Assembly (NCBI GenBank): GCA_035578155.1 | Contig: JAPWDM010000016.1 | Location: forward strand, 10,660,608 to 10,724,607 | Reading direction: 5' to 3' | Source: Brachynemurus nebulosus | Taxonomy: Eukaryota > Arthropoda > Insecta > Neuroptera > Myrmeleontidae | Length of the DNA stretch: 64,000 nucleotides | In this document: in pieces, positions 30,134 through 42,734 of the stretch | Numbering within the stretch: the first letter of the stretch is position 1 | Layout of the letters: each line of letters begins with the position of its first letter | Translations under genes and position numbers: made by a program | Notes under the pieces: model-generated | What the model was told of the DNA's origin: nothing | The model's database searches: none | What the model saw: only the letters and a program-made list of their open reading frames with translations

Positions 30134-31811
30134 GGGTAAGAGACCCGATGACCGATCACTATTTTTAGCTGTATCATTAAATTAGCTTAAAAAAATTAAA
30201 AAATAAACAAAACACCCATTTTTTTTCTTAATAAGTATGAAACCAAGTTTTTTTTAATCCAATGGATATGTTTTTAAGAAAATATAACCCAAAAATTTTG
30301 ATTTATTAATGTTTTTGTTTTATAATTTGTTGACGTCTATGAAAAAGCGGACAGAAAATATTAACCTCCTTTGAAAGATCAATACACTGACCCCTATGAA
30401 AAATCGCGCATTAATGTACATAGTACAAACCTTCTACTATCGAATATTTGAACCATTCTCTTCCAGCCACTTTGACACTCTATCCACTACTAGGTGAGGC
30501 TATATGTCATAGAGCAGGGGTGTCAAACTCAATTTTGCAGAGGGCCATATATTAGATTTAGAATGTGTAGGCGGGCCAGGTTAAAATAAAAAAATTGAAA
30601 CTTACTGCAAAAAGACTACAACCGGCGGGAAGGGGCGCAGTGTGCGCTACGTGCACAGACGAAACAGAAGCCGCTTTCGCGCGCGCGACGGAGATAAAAG
30701 CATAACTAACACTCTCGCTCGTCTAGGCACGCGCTACTCTTGAAGTTACTTATAATTAAAGCGCGCGCAGTTTTGAACTTCCGTACACGCATCGAGTGCT
30801 GTCTAAAATCTCTAAAAACAAGATTCTTCTTTCTGTGATATAATGTGATCGCGGGCCATATTGATATGGTCCGAGGGCCGGATGCGGCCCGCGGGCCGTA
30901 TCTTTGACATGACTGTCATAGAGTATTATCATAGAGTGACATCTAGTGAAACATAGAACGTCAAAGCAAAAGCCAAGAACGGTTTAAATATTCGATAAAA
31001 TAAACCACTAAAATCACAATTTCGTTTCGCTCTCTGCTGATCTTTTAAAAAAACATTGTGTAAGATCTGACTTAGCCGTTAACCATTGTGAATTTTTAAA
31101 CAGTTAAATTTAGTTTATATTGTATCTGTATGTGTCGTTTCAGATCTAATACATACATATCATACATATTATGTTTGACGTTTTTATTTGAAAATACCTA
31201 TATAAATAACAATTTGGAAGTTTTAATTCAATATTAATTATTTTTCAATTGATTTTACGTTCTGAAATAAATAAAATATTAAAGTAAAATTATAAAAACG
31301 GTTAGTTAATTGTTTTAAACCCAAAAATTAATTAAAAATGTTTATAAAATAGATATGCAATATATAATTCTCAAAATGCGGTACCTAACTGTAAAACTCA
31401 GATCCCAAGAAAAATCAGTCATACAAATAATATTTAACGCATATAAAATTTAATTTAGCTATCCTAATCTCTTAAGTGGACTAATAACAATTATTTGTAT
31501 ACTTTTATTATGCTAATAACTTTAAAAATTCGGTGAAAAATGTTACAATTTATAACTCATGTGTTTTGAATAATGATCATCCATCATACTAAAAATTCAC
31601 GAATTCAACAAAAATTTTTCGATATATATATGTATTTCTTAAATTAAGTGAGGAGGCATTAAATGTGAGGTGAATTTAAATTGAAAAATAATCATTCTAT
31701 TAATAATAATTTTTTTTTATCAAAGGTTTCTTTCAGAAATAACTTCATTAAGATATAAATGTCAAAACTGATCGGACTTATAACCCCGATCGACAATGGG
31801 GTCTTTTACCC
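30134..31811. mobile_element. TA-flanked non-autonomous element, copy 1
   Basis: TA at 30132-30133 and 31812-31813 flank ends GGGTAAGAGACCCGATGACC and, reversed, GGGTAAAAGACCCCATTGTC. Large parts match 48446-49790 in direct orientation (AACACCCATTTTTTTTCTTA, AAGAAAATATAACCCAA). A TA duplication suggests the Tc1/mariner group, by inference. It carries a hAT insertion at 30515-30915. Confidence 0.8.
30515..30915. mobile_element. hAT element with perfect 8-bp duplication, nested
   Basis: TCATAGAG is present at 30507-30514 and 30916-30923. The ends are CAGGGGTGTCAAACTC and, reversed, CAGTCATGTCAAAGATAC. Near the right end is GGGCCGGATGCGGCCCGCGG. The element is strikingly GC-rich against its host sequence. 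The start and the GGCCCGCGGGCC block match a hAT family widespread in animals, as far as can be recalled. Confidence 0.9.
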
Positions 31812-31813
31812 TA

Positions 31814-32439
31814 TTGTTCTTTTTCGTTCCCTCTTTTATTACCTACTATTAGATGTACGTGTTAAATTCGTTTTCTGCGCCCTGCCAAGTAAAAAGGCCC
31901 AAGCTATAATTCATTTGAAATATCTAAAACATGAGTATAAAAAGATATCGTAATTATTGTATTCTTTATAATTTACAAGCAAAGAGGAAAACCTATCAGT
32001 CAAGGTCCGAGCTCGTAATCATTTACGCTAGATAAAATCTGATGAAACATTGATTATCCGAACTTGGATTTACCCTAAGTGCCGCCCTGGACACCGTGAA
32101 AAAGACCGCCCCTGGGGCCTTGAAAAAAATCTTTTCCTTTTTCCTAAAAAAAAAAAAATTAATAACTTTTACCTAAAAAAATAGTGACCAGCACAAAAAA
32201 AAAAGAAAAAAAACAAAAACACCGAACTACCACATTATGTTCCAACTTTGTTGCCCTGGGTATTAGTCCCGCCTGCCCCTAGTGTAAATCCAGCACTGCA
32301 TATTCGCAATGTTTCAGTTCATCACATACATAATTTCATATTTCTTGTATCATCGGTGATTAATTCTTTTAATTAACTGAAATTAAACTTATTTGAAGTA
32401 TCTGACTACATTAGGCAATCATTAAATGTTTTAACGAAT
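31814..32439. other. AT-rich sequence with decayed hAT-like ends
   Basis: TTGGATTTACCCTAAGTGCC (about 32067) and, reversed, CAGTGCTGGATTTACACTAG (about 32298) look like the two ends of a short decayed hAT element. No duplication found. Confidence 0.45.
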
Positions 32440-32541
32440 TTTCCAACCGAAAATTCAGTTACTACAGTCAGTACTGTCATGACACGACTTGAACCCAGGA
32501 CAGAAATCTGTTTTGAGGTCCCTAGAAACCGAAAATAATAT

Positions 32542-32614
<73 letters not shown>

Positions 32615-32796
32615 GATAACTCTCGAACGAAATGTCCTATTTTTACGAAATTTGGTGAAATTGTTGGAAGTCCCAAACCGTTGGGCAAATTCGTTAGCCA
32701 GCCATGTCCTTGGTTTCCAAGAAAAATTAACTTTTATAAACGGAAATTCACTATGTTATGCAAGATGCTGCGACGGGGGTATTTTCTTTTTTAGCG
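32440..32796 (+). mobile_element. (TA)n-core module ending in a foldback terminus
   Basis: Left half, (TA)n at 32546-32610, right half, then TATGCAAGATGCTGCGACGG and GGGTATTTT. It sits directly beside the next module copy. Confidence 0.8.
32546..32610. repeat. (TA)n microsatellite, 65 bp
   Basis: A pure tract in the module core. Confidence 0.97.
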
Positions 32797-32913
32797 AATT
32801 TCGAAAACTCGAAATTCAGCTATTACAGTAGGTGTCATGACGCAATCTGAGTCCGGGACTATGGCAGAAATCTGTTTTGAGGTCCCTAGAATACGAAAAT
32901 GATATTCACTAAA

Positions 32914-32959
<46 letters not shown>

Positions 32960-33130
32960 CGCCACGATAACTCTCGAACGAAACGTCTAATGCTTATGAA
33001 ATTTTGTGTGCGGACTGGATTCTGAATTCGCTCGGCTAAGTTCGTTAGCCAGACACGTCGGATGCCCAGAAGTAGGTTTTCTGGCCATTTTTTATCATTC
33101 GATCCTATCATAAGGCAGTTCAATTTTTAC
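32797..33130 (+). mobile_element. (TA)n-core module, right arm copy
   Basis: Left half (ATTCAGCTATTACAGTAGG), (TA)n at 32917-32955, right half (GACACGTCGGATGCCCAGAA). Inverted partner of 23108-23483. Confidence 0.8.
32917..32955. repeat. (TA)n microsatellite, 39 bp
   Basis: A pure tract in the module core. Confidence 0.95.
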
Positions 33131-33599
33131 ATCGTTGAAAAGGAAAAAAAAAATTATGAAGAAAATATTCTTATAATTTTCTTTCTATTTTAAGTATTTT
33201 TCGAGAAAATGTAAATTTTCACTTTTATTCTTTCTTTGTTAGTCTAATAAGTAATTTATATTTATATCTCAGTTCTTTATTAAGTATAAAAATATTTCAC
33301 TTTTTTATTAAAGAATTTTGTGAGAACAAGTGAAAACTATTCACATATATTTGATATAACACACATACATGTATAGAGTTTTGTTTCTCATTTATTGCAT
33401 TATAATTAGCATGGTTCTATCCCATGTTAAAAAATGTAAATTAAACAGATTTTCTAAGCTAATGTAATGAAGAATTTTTTTTTTTTTATTGAATTTTTAA
33501 GTAAACAAGAAATTGAAGATTATGTTATGATATAATATTATTAAATATATGAAACAAAACAAAGTATGTATAATGTACATATGTATGCACGGAAAAATA

Positions 33600-35133
33600 T
33601 TTTGAATCGATTTTGAAAATTTTTTCACTAATAATTAATAATGTTAAAGAATTAAACCATTTCAAATGTATTTAAGGTATTTTATGTGAGGTCAAGGTTT
33701 TCGGGACCTAAAACGGCCAGAAATTAATTAACCAATCGATTTTAAAAATTTTTTCACAGTTAGTAAGTTAAAGTATTTGAATTAATTAATTAAATGATGT
33801 CCGCAAGAAGCGTACGGACTGCCATAGATTATATGAGATCCTTAGAACCCTTTTCTTACTGTTAGAGTACTAGACTTGTATGAGTTTCGCCAGGATTTAC
33901 TGATCCCATAATTGTAAAAAATAAACTAAACGACCAATTTTAAAAATTTCTTCACTGTTACAGAGCTAAACTATTTTAGATAGATTTAGAATACATTATG
34001 TAAGGTCCGCCAGGGTCCACAGGACCCAAAAGTGTCAAAAATAAACTAACTGACCGATTTTGAAAATTTTTTCACTGTTACAGAGCTAAACTATTTTAGA
34101 TAAATATCGATTACGTTATGTAAGGTCCGCCTCGGTCCATAGGACCCAAAAGTGTCAAAAATAAACTGCCTGATCGATTTTGAAAATTTTTTCACTGTTA
34201 CAGAGCTAAACTGTTTTAGATAAATATAGATTCCGTTATGTAAGGTCTGCCAAGGTCCATAGGATCCAGAAGTGTCAAAAATAAACTAACTGACCGATTT
34301 TGAAAATTTTTTCACTGTTACAGAGCTAAACTATTTTAGATAAATATAAATTACGTTATGTAAGGTCCACCAAGGTCCATAGAACCCAAAAGTGTCAAAA
34401 ATAAACTAACTGACCGATTTTGAAAATTTTTTCACTGTCACAGAGCTAAACTATTTTAGCTAATATAGATTACGTTATATAAGGTCTGCCAGGGTCCATG
34501 GGATCCAAAAGTGTCAAAAATAAACTAACCGACCGATTTTGAAAATTTTTTCACTGTTACAGAGCTAAACTATTTTAGATAAATATAGATTACGTTATGT
34601 AAGGTCTGCCAAGGTCCATGGATCCAAAAGTGTCAAAAATAAACTAACCGACCGATTTTGAAAATTTTTTCACTGTTGGGGAACTAACTATTTTAGATAG
34701 ACATACATTACGTTATTTAGGGTCCGCCAGGGTCCATGGGACCCAAAAGTGGTAAAAATAAACTAACCGACCGATTTTGAAAATTTTTTCACTCTTACAG
34801 AGCTAAACTATTTTAGATAAATATAGATTACGTTATGTAAAGTCTGCCAGGGTCCATCGGATCCAAAAGCGTCAAAAATAAACTAGCCGACCGATTTTTA
34901 AAATTTTTTCACTGTTGGGGAGCTAAGCTATTTTAGATACATATAGATTACGTTATGTAAGGTCTGAAATGTCAGTAGGACCTAAAAGTGTCAAAAATAA
35001 AATAACTGACCGATTTTGAAACCCTTTTACTATTACCAAGGTAAACTATTTTAGATAGGTACAGGTTGTGTTATCTGAGATCCACAACTGTCCTGCGGAT
35101 GCAAATGCGGCGTAGAATGCTACACAACGGGTT

Positions 35134-35211
<78 letters not shown>

Positions 35212-35500
35212 CATAAAGTCCGCCTAGAATATACGGTCGAGCTGATTTTTTAATGAGGTCCACCGGGATCTTGCAGATCCGAAAACGCCAGTAATAAGCT
35301 ATCGAACCGATGCTAAAAAATTTCTCACTGCTAGAGAATTAAATTATTTTAGATGGATACAACTATGCTGCACAAAATTCGTTCGGGTTCTTGGGTCCCC
35401 AAAACTACCAAAACTAATTACCCAGCTGATTTTAAAAATTCTTTTACTCTTAGAAAGCTAAACTATTTTAAATAGGTACAGGTCTTAGATGAGATCCGCC
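33600..35500 (-). repeat. Tandem satellite array, right arm, about 16 monomers
   Basis: Monomers of about 118-120 bp, inverted relative to 21130-22720. Conserved blocks are ACCGATTTTGAAAATTTTTT, CAGAGCTAAACTATTTTAGA and GGTCCATGGGACCCAAAAGT. The central monomers are the most alike. A (TA)n tract (35138-35209) interrupts it. Confidence 0.92.
35138..35209. repeat. (TA)n microsatellite within the satellite array
   Basis: A pure tract of about 72 bp inside a monomer; the corresponding place in the left array (about 21518) has only TATATATATA. Confidence 0.95.
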
Positions 35501-35558
35501 AGTGCCCAAGATTTGGAAATTCGCTATGTTATGCAGATGCTGCGACAGGGGTATTTTT

Positions 35559-35800
35559 ATATAATACTAGCACTAACCCGCAGCTTTACCAGCATGGTAT
35601 TTGAAATTATGCCATCACATCAATACTTTTACAGAATATATAATTTATATCGTGTTACTACTGCAAGCGGTTATCTTTTTCTTGGGAATTTTTCCAGACA
35701 AATAAAATATTTTTTCGGGGTAAAAAATAGCCTATAACATTTTCTGTTATGCCAAACTATCCCTGTGTAAAGCTGAAAGTCAATTGGTTACGCGGTTGAG
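35559..35800 (+). repeat. Diverged dispersed repeat adjoining the giant element
   Basis: ACTAGCACTAACCCGCAGCT and the later ATAGCCTATAACATTTTC resemble a very common arthropod dispersed repeat. The class is uncertain. Confidence 0.3.
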
Positions 35801-35963
35801 GTATGAAAGAAAGAAAAAAAAAACATCACTTTCACATTAGTTAGGTTATATTAGTTAGGATATTTTTTCATTCATAGCTGAATTTATTTTTAGTTTATCA
35901 ACCATCATTTCACATGAAAACTTTGAAAATGTTCATAATGCATTGAACTAAATTTTATTCTAA

Positions 35964-36876
35964 CAAGGGGAGTATCAGACATGGGAATCACGGATTTGGG
36001 AGAAATTAATATACGTTGTAGAATATATTTCTCTGAGTGTTGTAGTAATAATAATTTAGGCCAATGCGCCTTCGTTTTGAAATTAAACGCACGAAAAGTT
36101 TCCAATAACAACATATCATGTTGGATATGTATCAGTTAGTTGGTACTGGCCGCTGGTGGTGTGGTTAGAGTTTGCTCTCATGTATGTAACTTTTTTTAAT
36201 ATACAGACCTAGTTCCTATGTTCCAATCTATACTTTTTCAACAAAATTCTTCATTTTTCAATTTTTTTTTTAACTTTTTCAATATTGTACAATGCTCAAT
36301 TACATTGACGATGCCATAATTATTTTTTAAAAGGAGATATGGTATTCTTTTTTATGTCATTATTATAAAACAATTTACAATTGCCATACTTTAAATAAGG
36401 ATAAAATGAAGAATGTCTAAAAATAGTATAATTAATTTATAATAAACATCGCTTTAATTTTATGTAAAAATGTATGTAAACATATATTTTATGTAAATAT
36501 AATGTACAACATGTACAAAAAATATTATATCTCCTTTTTTAGAAAATAATTACAACATCTTACAATATTGTAAAAGTTTAAAAAAAAATTGAAAAGAGAA
36601 TTATGTTGGAAAGGTATAGATTCGAACATAGAACCTTTCCGTCTGTGTATTAAAAAAAGTTACATACATGAGAGCAGACTTTAACCACACCACCAGCGGC
36701 CAGTACCAACTAACTGATACATATAAAAAATGATATGTTGTTATTGGAAACTTTTCGTGCGTTTAATTTCTAAACGAAGGCGCATTGGCCTAAATTATTA
36801 TTACTACAATACTCAGAGAAATACATTCTACAACGTATATTAATTTCTCCCAAGTCCGTGTTTGATACTCCCCTTG
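35964..36876. mobile_element. TAA-flanked foldback element, 913 bp
   Basis: TAA at 35961-35963 and 36877-36879 flank inverted ends CAAGGGGAGTATCA. The arms are over 250 bp and share AGGCCAATGCGCCTTCGTTT and GGTACTGGCCGCTGGTGGTG. A three-base TWA duplication is typical of PIF/Harbinger. No gene; open frames are arm sequence. Confidence 0.85.
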
Positions 36877-37048
36877 TAAGTAATATCGTATATTTTTTTA
36901 GAAGTTCCACCTAAAATTGGGTCAATAGTTTCTATATGAAGCATGTTCAAACAAAAACAGACAAACTGCCAAAACTGTCAAAATTTACAATTTATAATAC
37001 CTATAGACAGATTGATATAGATATACATAATATATAGTTTTAGATATA

Positions 37049-37607
37049 ACTTAAAGCCCCCATTATGGAACGGTATCTAATACTGGAACAGTTTTGACAT
37101 TTACATATTAACCCTTTTAAACAAACCATATGGTAAAATTTTTTTGTCTCAAAATGCCGGTCTTATTACTGCCAAGTGATAAGTACAATAGATAAGGCTA
37201 CAAAAAAAGAAAAAGAAAAAAATTAAAGATCCCAACATTAAAAAAGTGAACCCTAGGAATTTATAAAAAATAAATTATACTAAACTATGTTGATAAAATT
37301 GAACATTATTTAGAATTATACCGTATTGTCATAGATGGCGGCACCTGTACCAGTGGATATGTACATATGACAGCATTTTGAGCCGCCATATTGCAGGACG
37401 AGTTAACTCGTCTTAATCATTTAAAGAGTTAATGAAGGTATTTCTGAAAGAAACGTCTGATAACAAAAATTATTATTAATAGAATGATTGTTTTTCAATT
37501 TAAATTCACCTCGATTTAATATTTCCTTCCTTAATTAAAGAAATAAATATGTAAATGTCAAAACTATTCCAGTATTAGATACCGTTCTATAATGGGGGCT
37601 TTTACAT
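37049..37607. mobile_element. Inverted-repeat element related to the TA-flanked family
   Basis: The ends AAAGCCCCCATTATGGAACG and, reversed, AAAGCCCCCATTATAGAACG enclose 550 bp; both arms have ATCTAATACTGGAA. A stretch near 37480 matches the right part of 30134-31811. Confidence 0.75.
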
Positions 37608-37640
37608 TACATATATTTTCTAGATAAGTTCAATCTAGAA

Positions 37641-37958
37641 CAGTGGTTCTCAAAGTGGTCTATATCGACCCTCAGGTGTCGAAAACGATTTGCAAGGAGT
37701 TCACGGCGAGGGAAAAAGAAATTGGGGGTCTACAACCGCAAGTAGACGGACAGCAAGCTTCACTCGCTCTAAAATAATAAAATGAGAAGATTGTGACTGG
37801 TGATATTTTCTTCTTCTTTTGGCTCGCGATCTCCGTTTTACCGGAGTTATATTTTCTAAAGTTGTTTTTGAAATTCTGAATTTGTACGGGGGTCTGTCTA
37901 TCTAAAACCTAAAACCATGGCAAGTGGTCTACAAGATAAAACAGTTTGGAAAACACTG
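37641..37958. mobile_element. hAT element, 318 bp, perfect 8-bp duplication
   Basis: ATCTAGAA occurs at 37633-37640 and 37959-37966. The ends are CAGTGGTTCTCAAAGTGG and, reversed, CAGTGTTTTCCAAACTG, of the CAGTGGTTCTCAAA class known in hAT elements of many animals. Non-autonomous. Confidence 0.88.
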
Positions 37959-37966
37959 ATCTAGAA

Positions 37967-38598
37967 TCTAGGATCCAGTAAATATTATATAAAAATTTAA
38001 GAGGAGATTTTCTAAAAAAACATCAAAAATCGACCTCTTTTATTATTTTTTTATACAAGTGTTGTATTAAAAAACTAAATATAGGTACAAAATTGTTTCT
38101 ACATATCTTGAGTAACTATACAAAATTATTTTTTTTTAAAAATTCAAATGAGTAATATCATAGTTTAGCGAGTATTTAAATGGCTTTGAAGTCGACACTG
38201 CGAGATTTTTCTACCTTGATGGTTCCTCGCGCGTTCTGAAATCCCCAGTGAACCAAAATCAAAAAATTAAGAATTTTCTGAAAATATACATATACAGTTA
38301 TGGCACTAACCAGGATCTAAGAAAAAAAATAAAAAAACCAACGAGAAATCGCATTTTGAAAATAAATTTTCAAAAATCACCGCTTTTTCTCAACTATAAA
38401 CCGCCGCCATTTTGAAAATATATTACGGCATCAAAAGATTCTAGTTCCTGTTGAAATAACGATATCGAGACATAATACGCACTTTGATTTATATCGATAC
38501 CTCAAATACTTTTTGAGATACACGAGGAACCATGTCGAAAAACGTACTTTCGAGAAAATAACATTTCGCACGTTCTCTGTCCATTTCGCAAGTATATA
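37967..38598. other. No recognised feature
   Basis: AT-rich sequence; no gene or clear repeat. Confidence 0.4.
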
Positions 38599-38722
38599 CA
38601 GTCAGCCACACTCGTATTCGAACAGCAGCATATTTATTCATATGACAAAATTTAAACCGAATGGATTCCAATAATTTCCCACAAATTTGAACTTTTTTGT
38701 TTATAATATTAACACTTTCAGT

Positions 38723-40069
38723 CCCACGGCTTCGGCATCCGAAACCAAACAAAACTTCCCCAGAGGCCGACAGCGATCAATGATTAATTGATTAGTTGAT
38801 TACTCATTATGTGTGCGATGTTTATCATGTTTATCATTCTTCATCACACGGATGTGTTCCCATTCACACAAACACATACATACATACCAACAAACACTAC
38901 TCTCTTGGTTTCTATGTATAAAAAATTTTAAGATAAACAAAAAATACATAAAAAATATAAAATGTAATTTATATTTTTAAATAAAATTGATTTGAATGCC
39001 AGTGTATAATACACCGTTCTCTTAAAATAAGCAAATCTAAAATAAGGAAATATTGTAAACAAACACATACACATTCAAACATGTTTATATTAAAAAGTAA
39101 TAAAAATATTGTCAAAAAAATAAAAAATAATAATATAAATGGTGTGACAAATAATAAAGTGTTCATGAACTTTTTAATCACTTATTCAGAAAAATTAAAA
39201 ATTTTGCAATTTGTACATTTACTTATGAGTTTGAAATGAAATGTTTGAAACGTCCAAAACCCTACAATTGTCTATAATTCTATATAATTATGCATATATA
39301 AACATATCCATGATTTGATTATTTAATAGTATCAGGTAGTAGGCATACATGCATATAATGCTTGTGAATGTGTTGTTGGGACCGTTGGGACATTATGAAG
39401 TGGTGATAAATTAAAATTTAATAGCTTCTTTGACATTCACTCCACAATATGTATCTGTACGTATTTACTTTTTGTTCTGTACTTAAACATTAGCAAAGAT
39501 TATTCTTAAAATGGTCTCATTCGGAACATACAAACGTATTTTCTTATTAATAAGAATAAAATAATTGTTATCAATTTATTATATGTATTTATTGTGTACA
39601 GTTGTTATTTTAAATAGAAAAAGTTAATTACTTAATGTATGTAGTTAAGTTATGTACTTATTTTATATAACTAAATAAACTGTATTTTTAATATGACAGG
39701 GGTCATTAAGAAAAGAAAACATTTAACGTGAGAAAATAAACTAGAAATATTTGGAGAACTGGGCATCGCAGCATGTCTTAGCTTTTGGTTACGGTATATC
39801 AGTGACCTAGTAAATATATGTATATGCATATAAATAGATATTTAGTTCATCCTGTATGTTACGCTTAAAATAGGGAAAGTGACTTGTTTACTATTCCCTA
39901 TTTTGAGCGGAATCTGTATGTAGTATGTATGTACGTATCACGTAGTACGTCTGTTTACAGTTTTACACATACATACGTGTGGAACTGTGTTGTGTGTTTG
40001 AATCATTTTATTTTATGTAGGTATTTGTTTATATAGTTTTTTTTTTTAAATATTGCCGGCTTCCGGGGA
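38723..40069. other. Interior sequence without recognised feature
   Basis: AT-rich; contains ACATACATAC-type runs but no gene. Confidence 0.4.
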
Positions 40070-41940
40070 AAGGGTATTACGGGATAAGAATGGCCGGTTG
40101 GCCCCCAGACGAGATTTTCAACGGCACTTTGGCTACTATAAGGGCAGTTGATAAGACGTCTTGCGTGCAAGTTTTAGCCTCATATCTTGGGTAGTTTAGA
40201 AGTTATTTGTGATAATATGTATTAAGGCCATGATTTTTTAAACCTTTATATCTCGTAAACTATTACAGATATTGAGATAAACTCAAAACCATTGAGTAGG
40301 TCTAAGTTAGTACTATAATATATATTTCTTTCAAATTTTTCCGTTAGTAAACAGTTATAGAAAATTCGAGGAGAAAAATAGAAAAATATTTTTTTAGTGG
40401 TTTCTTCAGAGTGACAATCACGAAAAAAGTCTCAAATATTGCACTCTAGGTCCTGTTTAAGTACTGTAAGTTTCGTTAAAAACAAAGGGGTGGAACAGGG
40501 TCAAAGAGGAGAAACCTCGATCGAAGTCACCATCGGAAAGGTGAATTTCATCATTCCGTTATATTTTTATGCCGTGCGGACAAGATTAATTAAGAACCTG
40601 GTGATGTTTTAACGACATGTACCGATATACCTATCATGACTTCCAAATATACAGTGTGTTCAAGGTCATGTGAGGCCAATATATAAATATGTAAAAAAGA
40701 TTGTTGGTAGGATAACGGACATATTTCTTGAACGATACAGCTGCTATTTGGTATTGTAACTGTTTACGTCAAGTTCTAGGCTAAATTCATAGATGGAGTT
40801 GATCGTCAATATGGGATGATTTCAAAATGGTGACTTTTAATTATCACTGAATTTATTATTATATTATTCAATTATTGCCAGTTTGAAGCTATTCAACGAA
40901 AAGAGCTCGTCTACGAACAGTTTGAACCTTGACCCCAATTATAATTATAATAAAATTAAATTAATTAATTAATCCGATAAAAAGGTAACCGCTGCCACAA
41001 CTCTCATACTTCAGTACCTATACATTTCGGAATTTGCCTGCTATACTATGATTGTATATCTATCTAAAGTTAATGATAAGTAGCTATTAACTAAAACTGA
41101 AATTTAGCTCGTAGATAGGTAGAACTGATTAAATAGTTTCTCAAATGACAATAATTTTAAACTTAAAATTCTCAAGTTTTTGAAACTATCCCATATTGAC
41201 AATCAACTCCATCTATGAATTTAGCTTAGAACTTGACGCAAACAGTTAAAATATCAAATAGCAGCTCTATCGTTCAAGAAATATGACCGTTATCCTACCA
41301 ACAATTTTTTTTACATATTTATATATTGGCTTCACATGATCTTGAACACACTGTATATTTGGAAGTCATGATAGGTATATCGGTACATATCGTTAAAATA
41401 TCACCAGGTTCTTAATTAATCTTGTGCGCACGGCATAAAAACATAACGGAATGATGAAATTCACCTTTCCGATGGTGGCTTCGATCGAGGCTTCTCCTCT
41501 TTGACCCTGTCCCACCCCTTTGTTTTTAACGAAACTTACAGTACTTAAACAGGACCTAATGTGCAATATTTGAGACTTTTTTCGTGATTGTCACTCTGAA
41601 GGAACCACTAAAAAAATGTTTTTCTATTTTTCTTCTCGAATTTTCTATGACTGTTTACTAACGGAAAAATTTGAAAGAAATATATATTATAGTACTAACT
41701 TAGACCTACTCAATGGTTTTTAGTTTATCCCAATATCTGTAATAGTTTACGAGATATAAAGGTTTAAAAAATCATGGCCTTAATACATATTATCACAAAT
41801 AACTTCTAAACTACCCAAGATATGAGGCTAAAATTTGCACGCAAGACTTCTTATCAACTGCCCTTATAGTAGCCAAAGTGCCGTTGAAAATCTCGTCTGG
41901 GGGCCAACCGGTCATCCTTATCCCATAATACCCTTTACTA
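40070..41940. mobile_element. Large foldback element, arms about 770 bp
   Basis: 40070-40845 and 41175-41940 are inverted copies at high identity; shared blocks include CGGTTGGCCCCCAGACGAGA, TCATGACTTCCAAATATACA and GAACTTGACG. The ends read AAAGGGTATTA. The 330-bp loop is unique. No gene; a short open frame at 41811-42014 is arm sequence. Confidence 0.85.
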
Positions 41941-42483
41941 TGAAAGTGCTCGGGCCTCAGTGTTAATAATTGGAATCTTCTACTTCCTATATATGCTAAA
42001 AAAATTTCATTCATAGTTTTTAAAAAAAAAATTCTCTAAGAAAAATGTTATGCATGCAATTTGTATCAACATGTCCAACGCCACATTCGTATTCGAACAC
42101 CTTACAATTTGACATATATTTTTATATGTTTCAAAAATGAATTTCTTTATTTTCAAATTTAGAAGTGTATTTACGTAGGTAAGTACCTTTATTTTAAATA
42201 AACATAAAATTTAATAATCCTTAAGGTCAATTTTTTCATATATTTACTGGAAAATTAAAGGAATTTCAATAGAGTCCAATAAATCGATTATTGATCTATG
42301 CTATCAAAATAAATTCTACAGAAAGGGCTTAAATTGTAAGTAGGCGACTATTTAACACTTAATATGTCATAAAGGACCACAAACAGGATAATAAACTAGA
42401 AAATAACTCTTGAAATATGGATAAAAAATACTACATCTTGTTCTAAATTGTCATTTTTGAATGAATAAATTAACAAAATTCCA

Positions 42484-42723
42484 CCAAAGAGCCCTAAAAT
42501 GGCCAGAATAAGGTGAAGGAGTTGCATAGCGAAGAATTTTCGCTATCTCTTACCGTTTTCGAGATTTTAAAAAATAAAATTTTTACCCCAATTTTTGGAG
42601 GGCGATTTCACCCCTTCAAACCGTTTTTCCGCCAATAAAATACGTGTCGCTTATTTTTTAGTGTTCTACAATATATCTAAGTTTCATCAAAATCGATAGG
42701 TCCGGCCTCGGGCTCTTTACTTG
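42484..42723 (+). repeat. Single end of the TWA/CAAG element family
   Basis: It matches the right end of 54759-56648 (GATAGGTCCGGCCTCGGG, ATTTTTGGAGGGCGATTTCA) and ends CTTG followed by TTA. Confidence 0.8.
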
Positions 42724-42734
42724 TTAGTCCTGAC

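Larger units (their letters stand above)
21086..35558. mobile_element. Giant 14.5-kb inverted-repeat element with subterminal satellite arrays
   Basis: Both ends read ATACCCCTGTCGCAGCATC then TGCATAACATAGCG, facing inward. Each arm then has a tandem array of 118-120-bp monomers (about 21130-22720 left, 33600-35500 right, inverted), an AT-rich stretch with a shared GGATCGAATGATAAAAAATG-type block, and a (TA)n module (23108-23483 and 32797-33130). The arms are about 2.4 and 2.8 kb; the 9.3-kb interior has no recognised transposase. A single insertion event is inferred from the symmetry; no target duplication could be identified. Confidence 0.7.

Noticed and set aside
30600..30900. GC-rich stretch as a CpG-island promoter
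   Set aside because: It is the body of a hAT element with exact target duplication; no gene follows.
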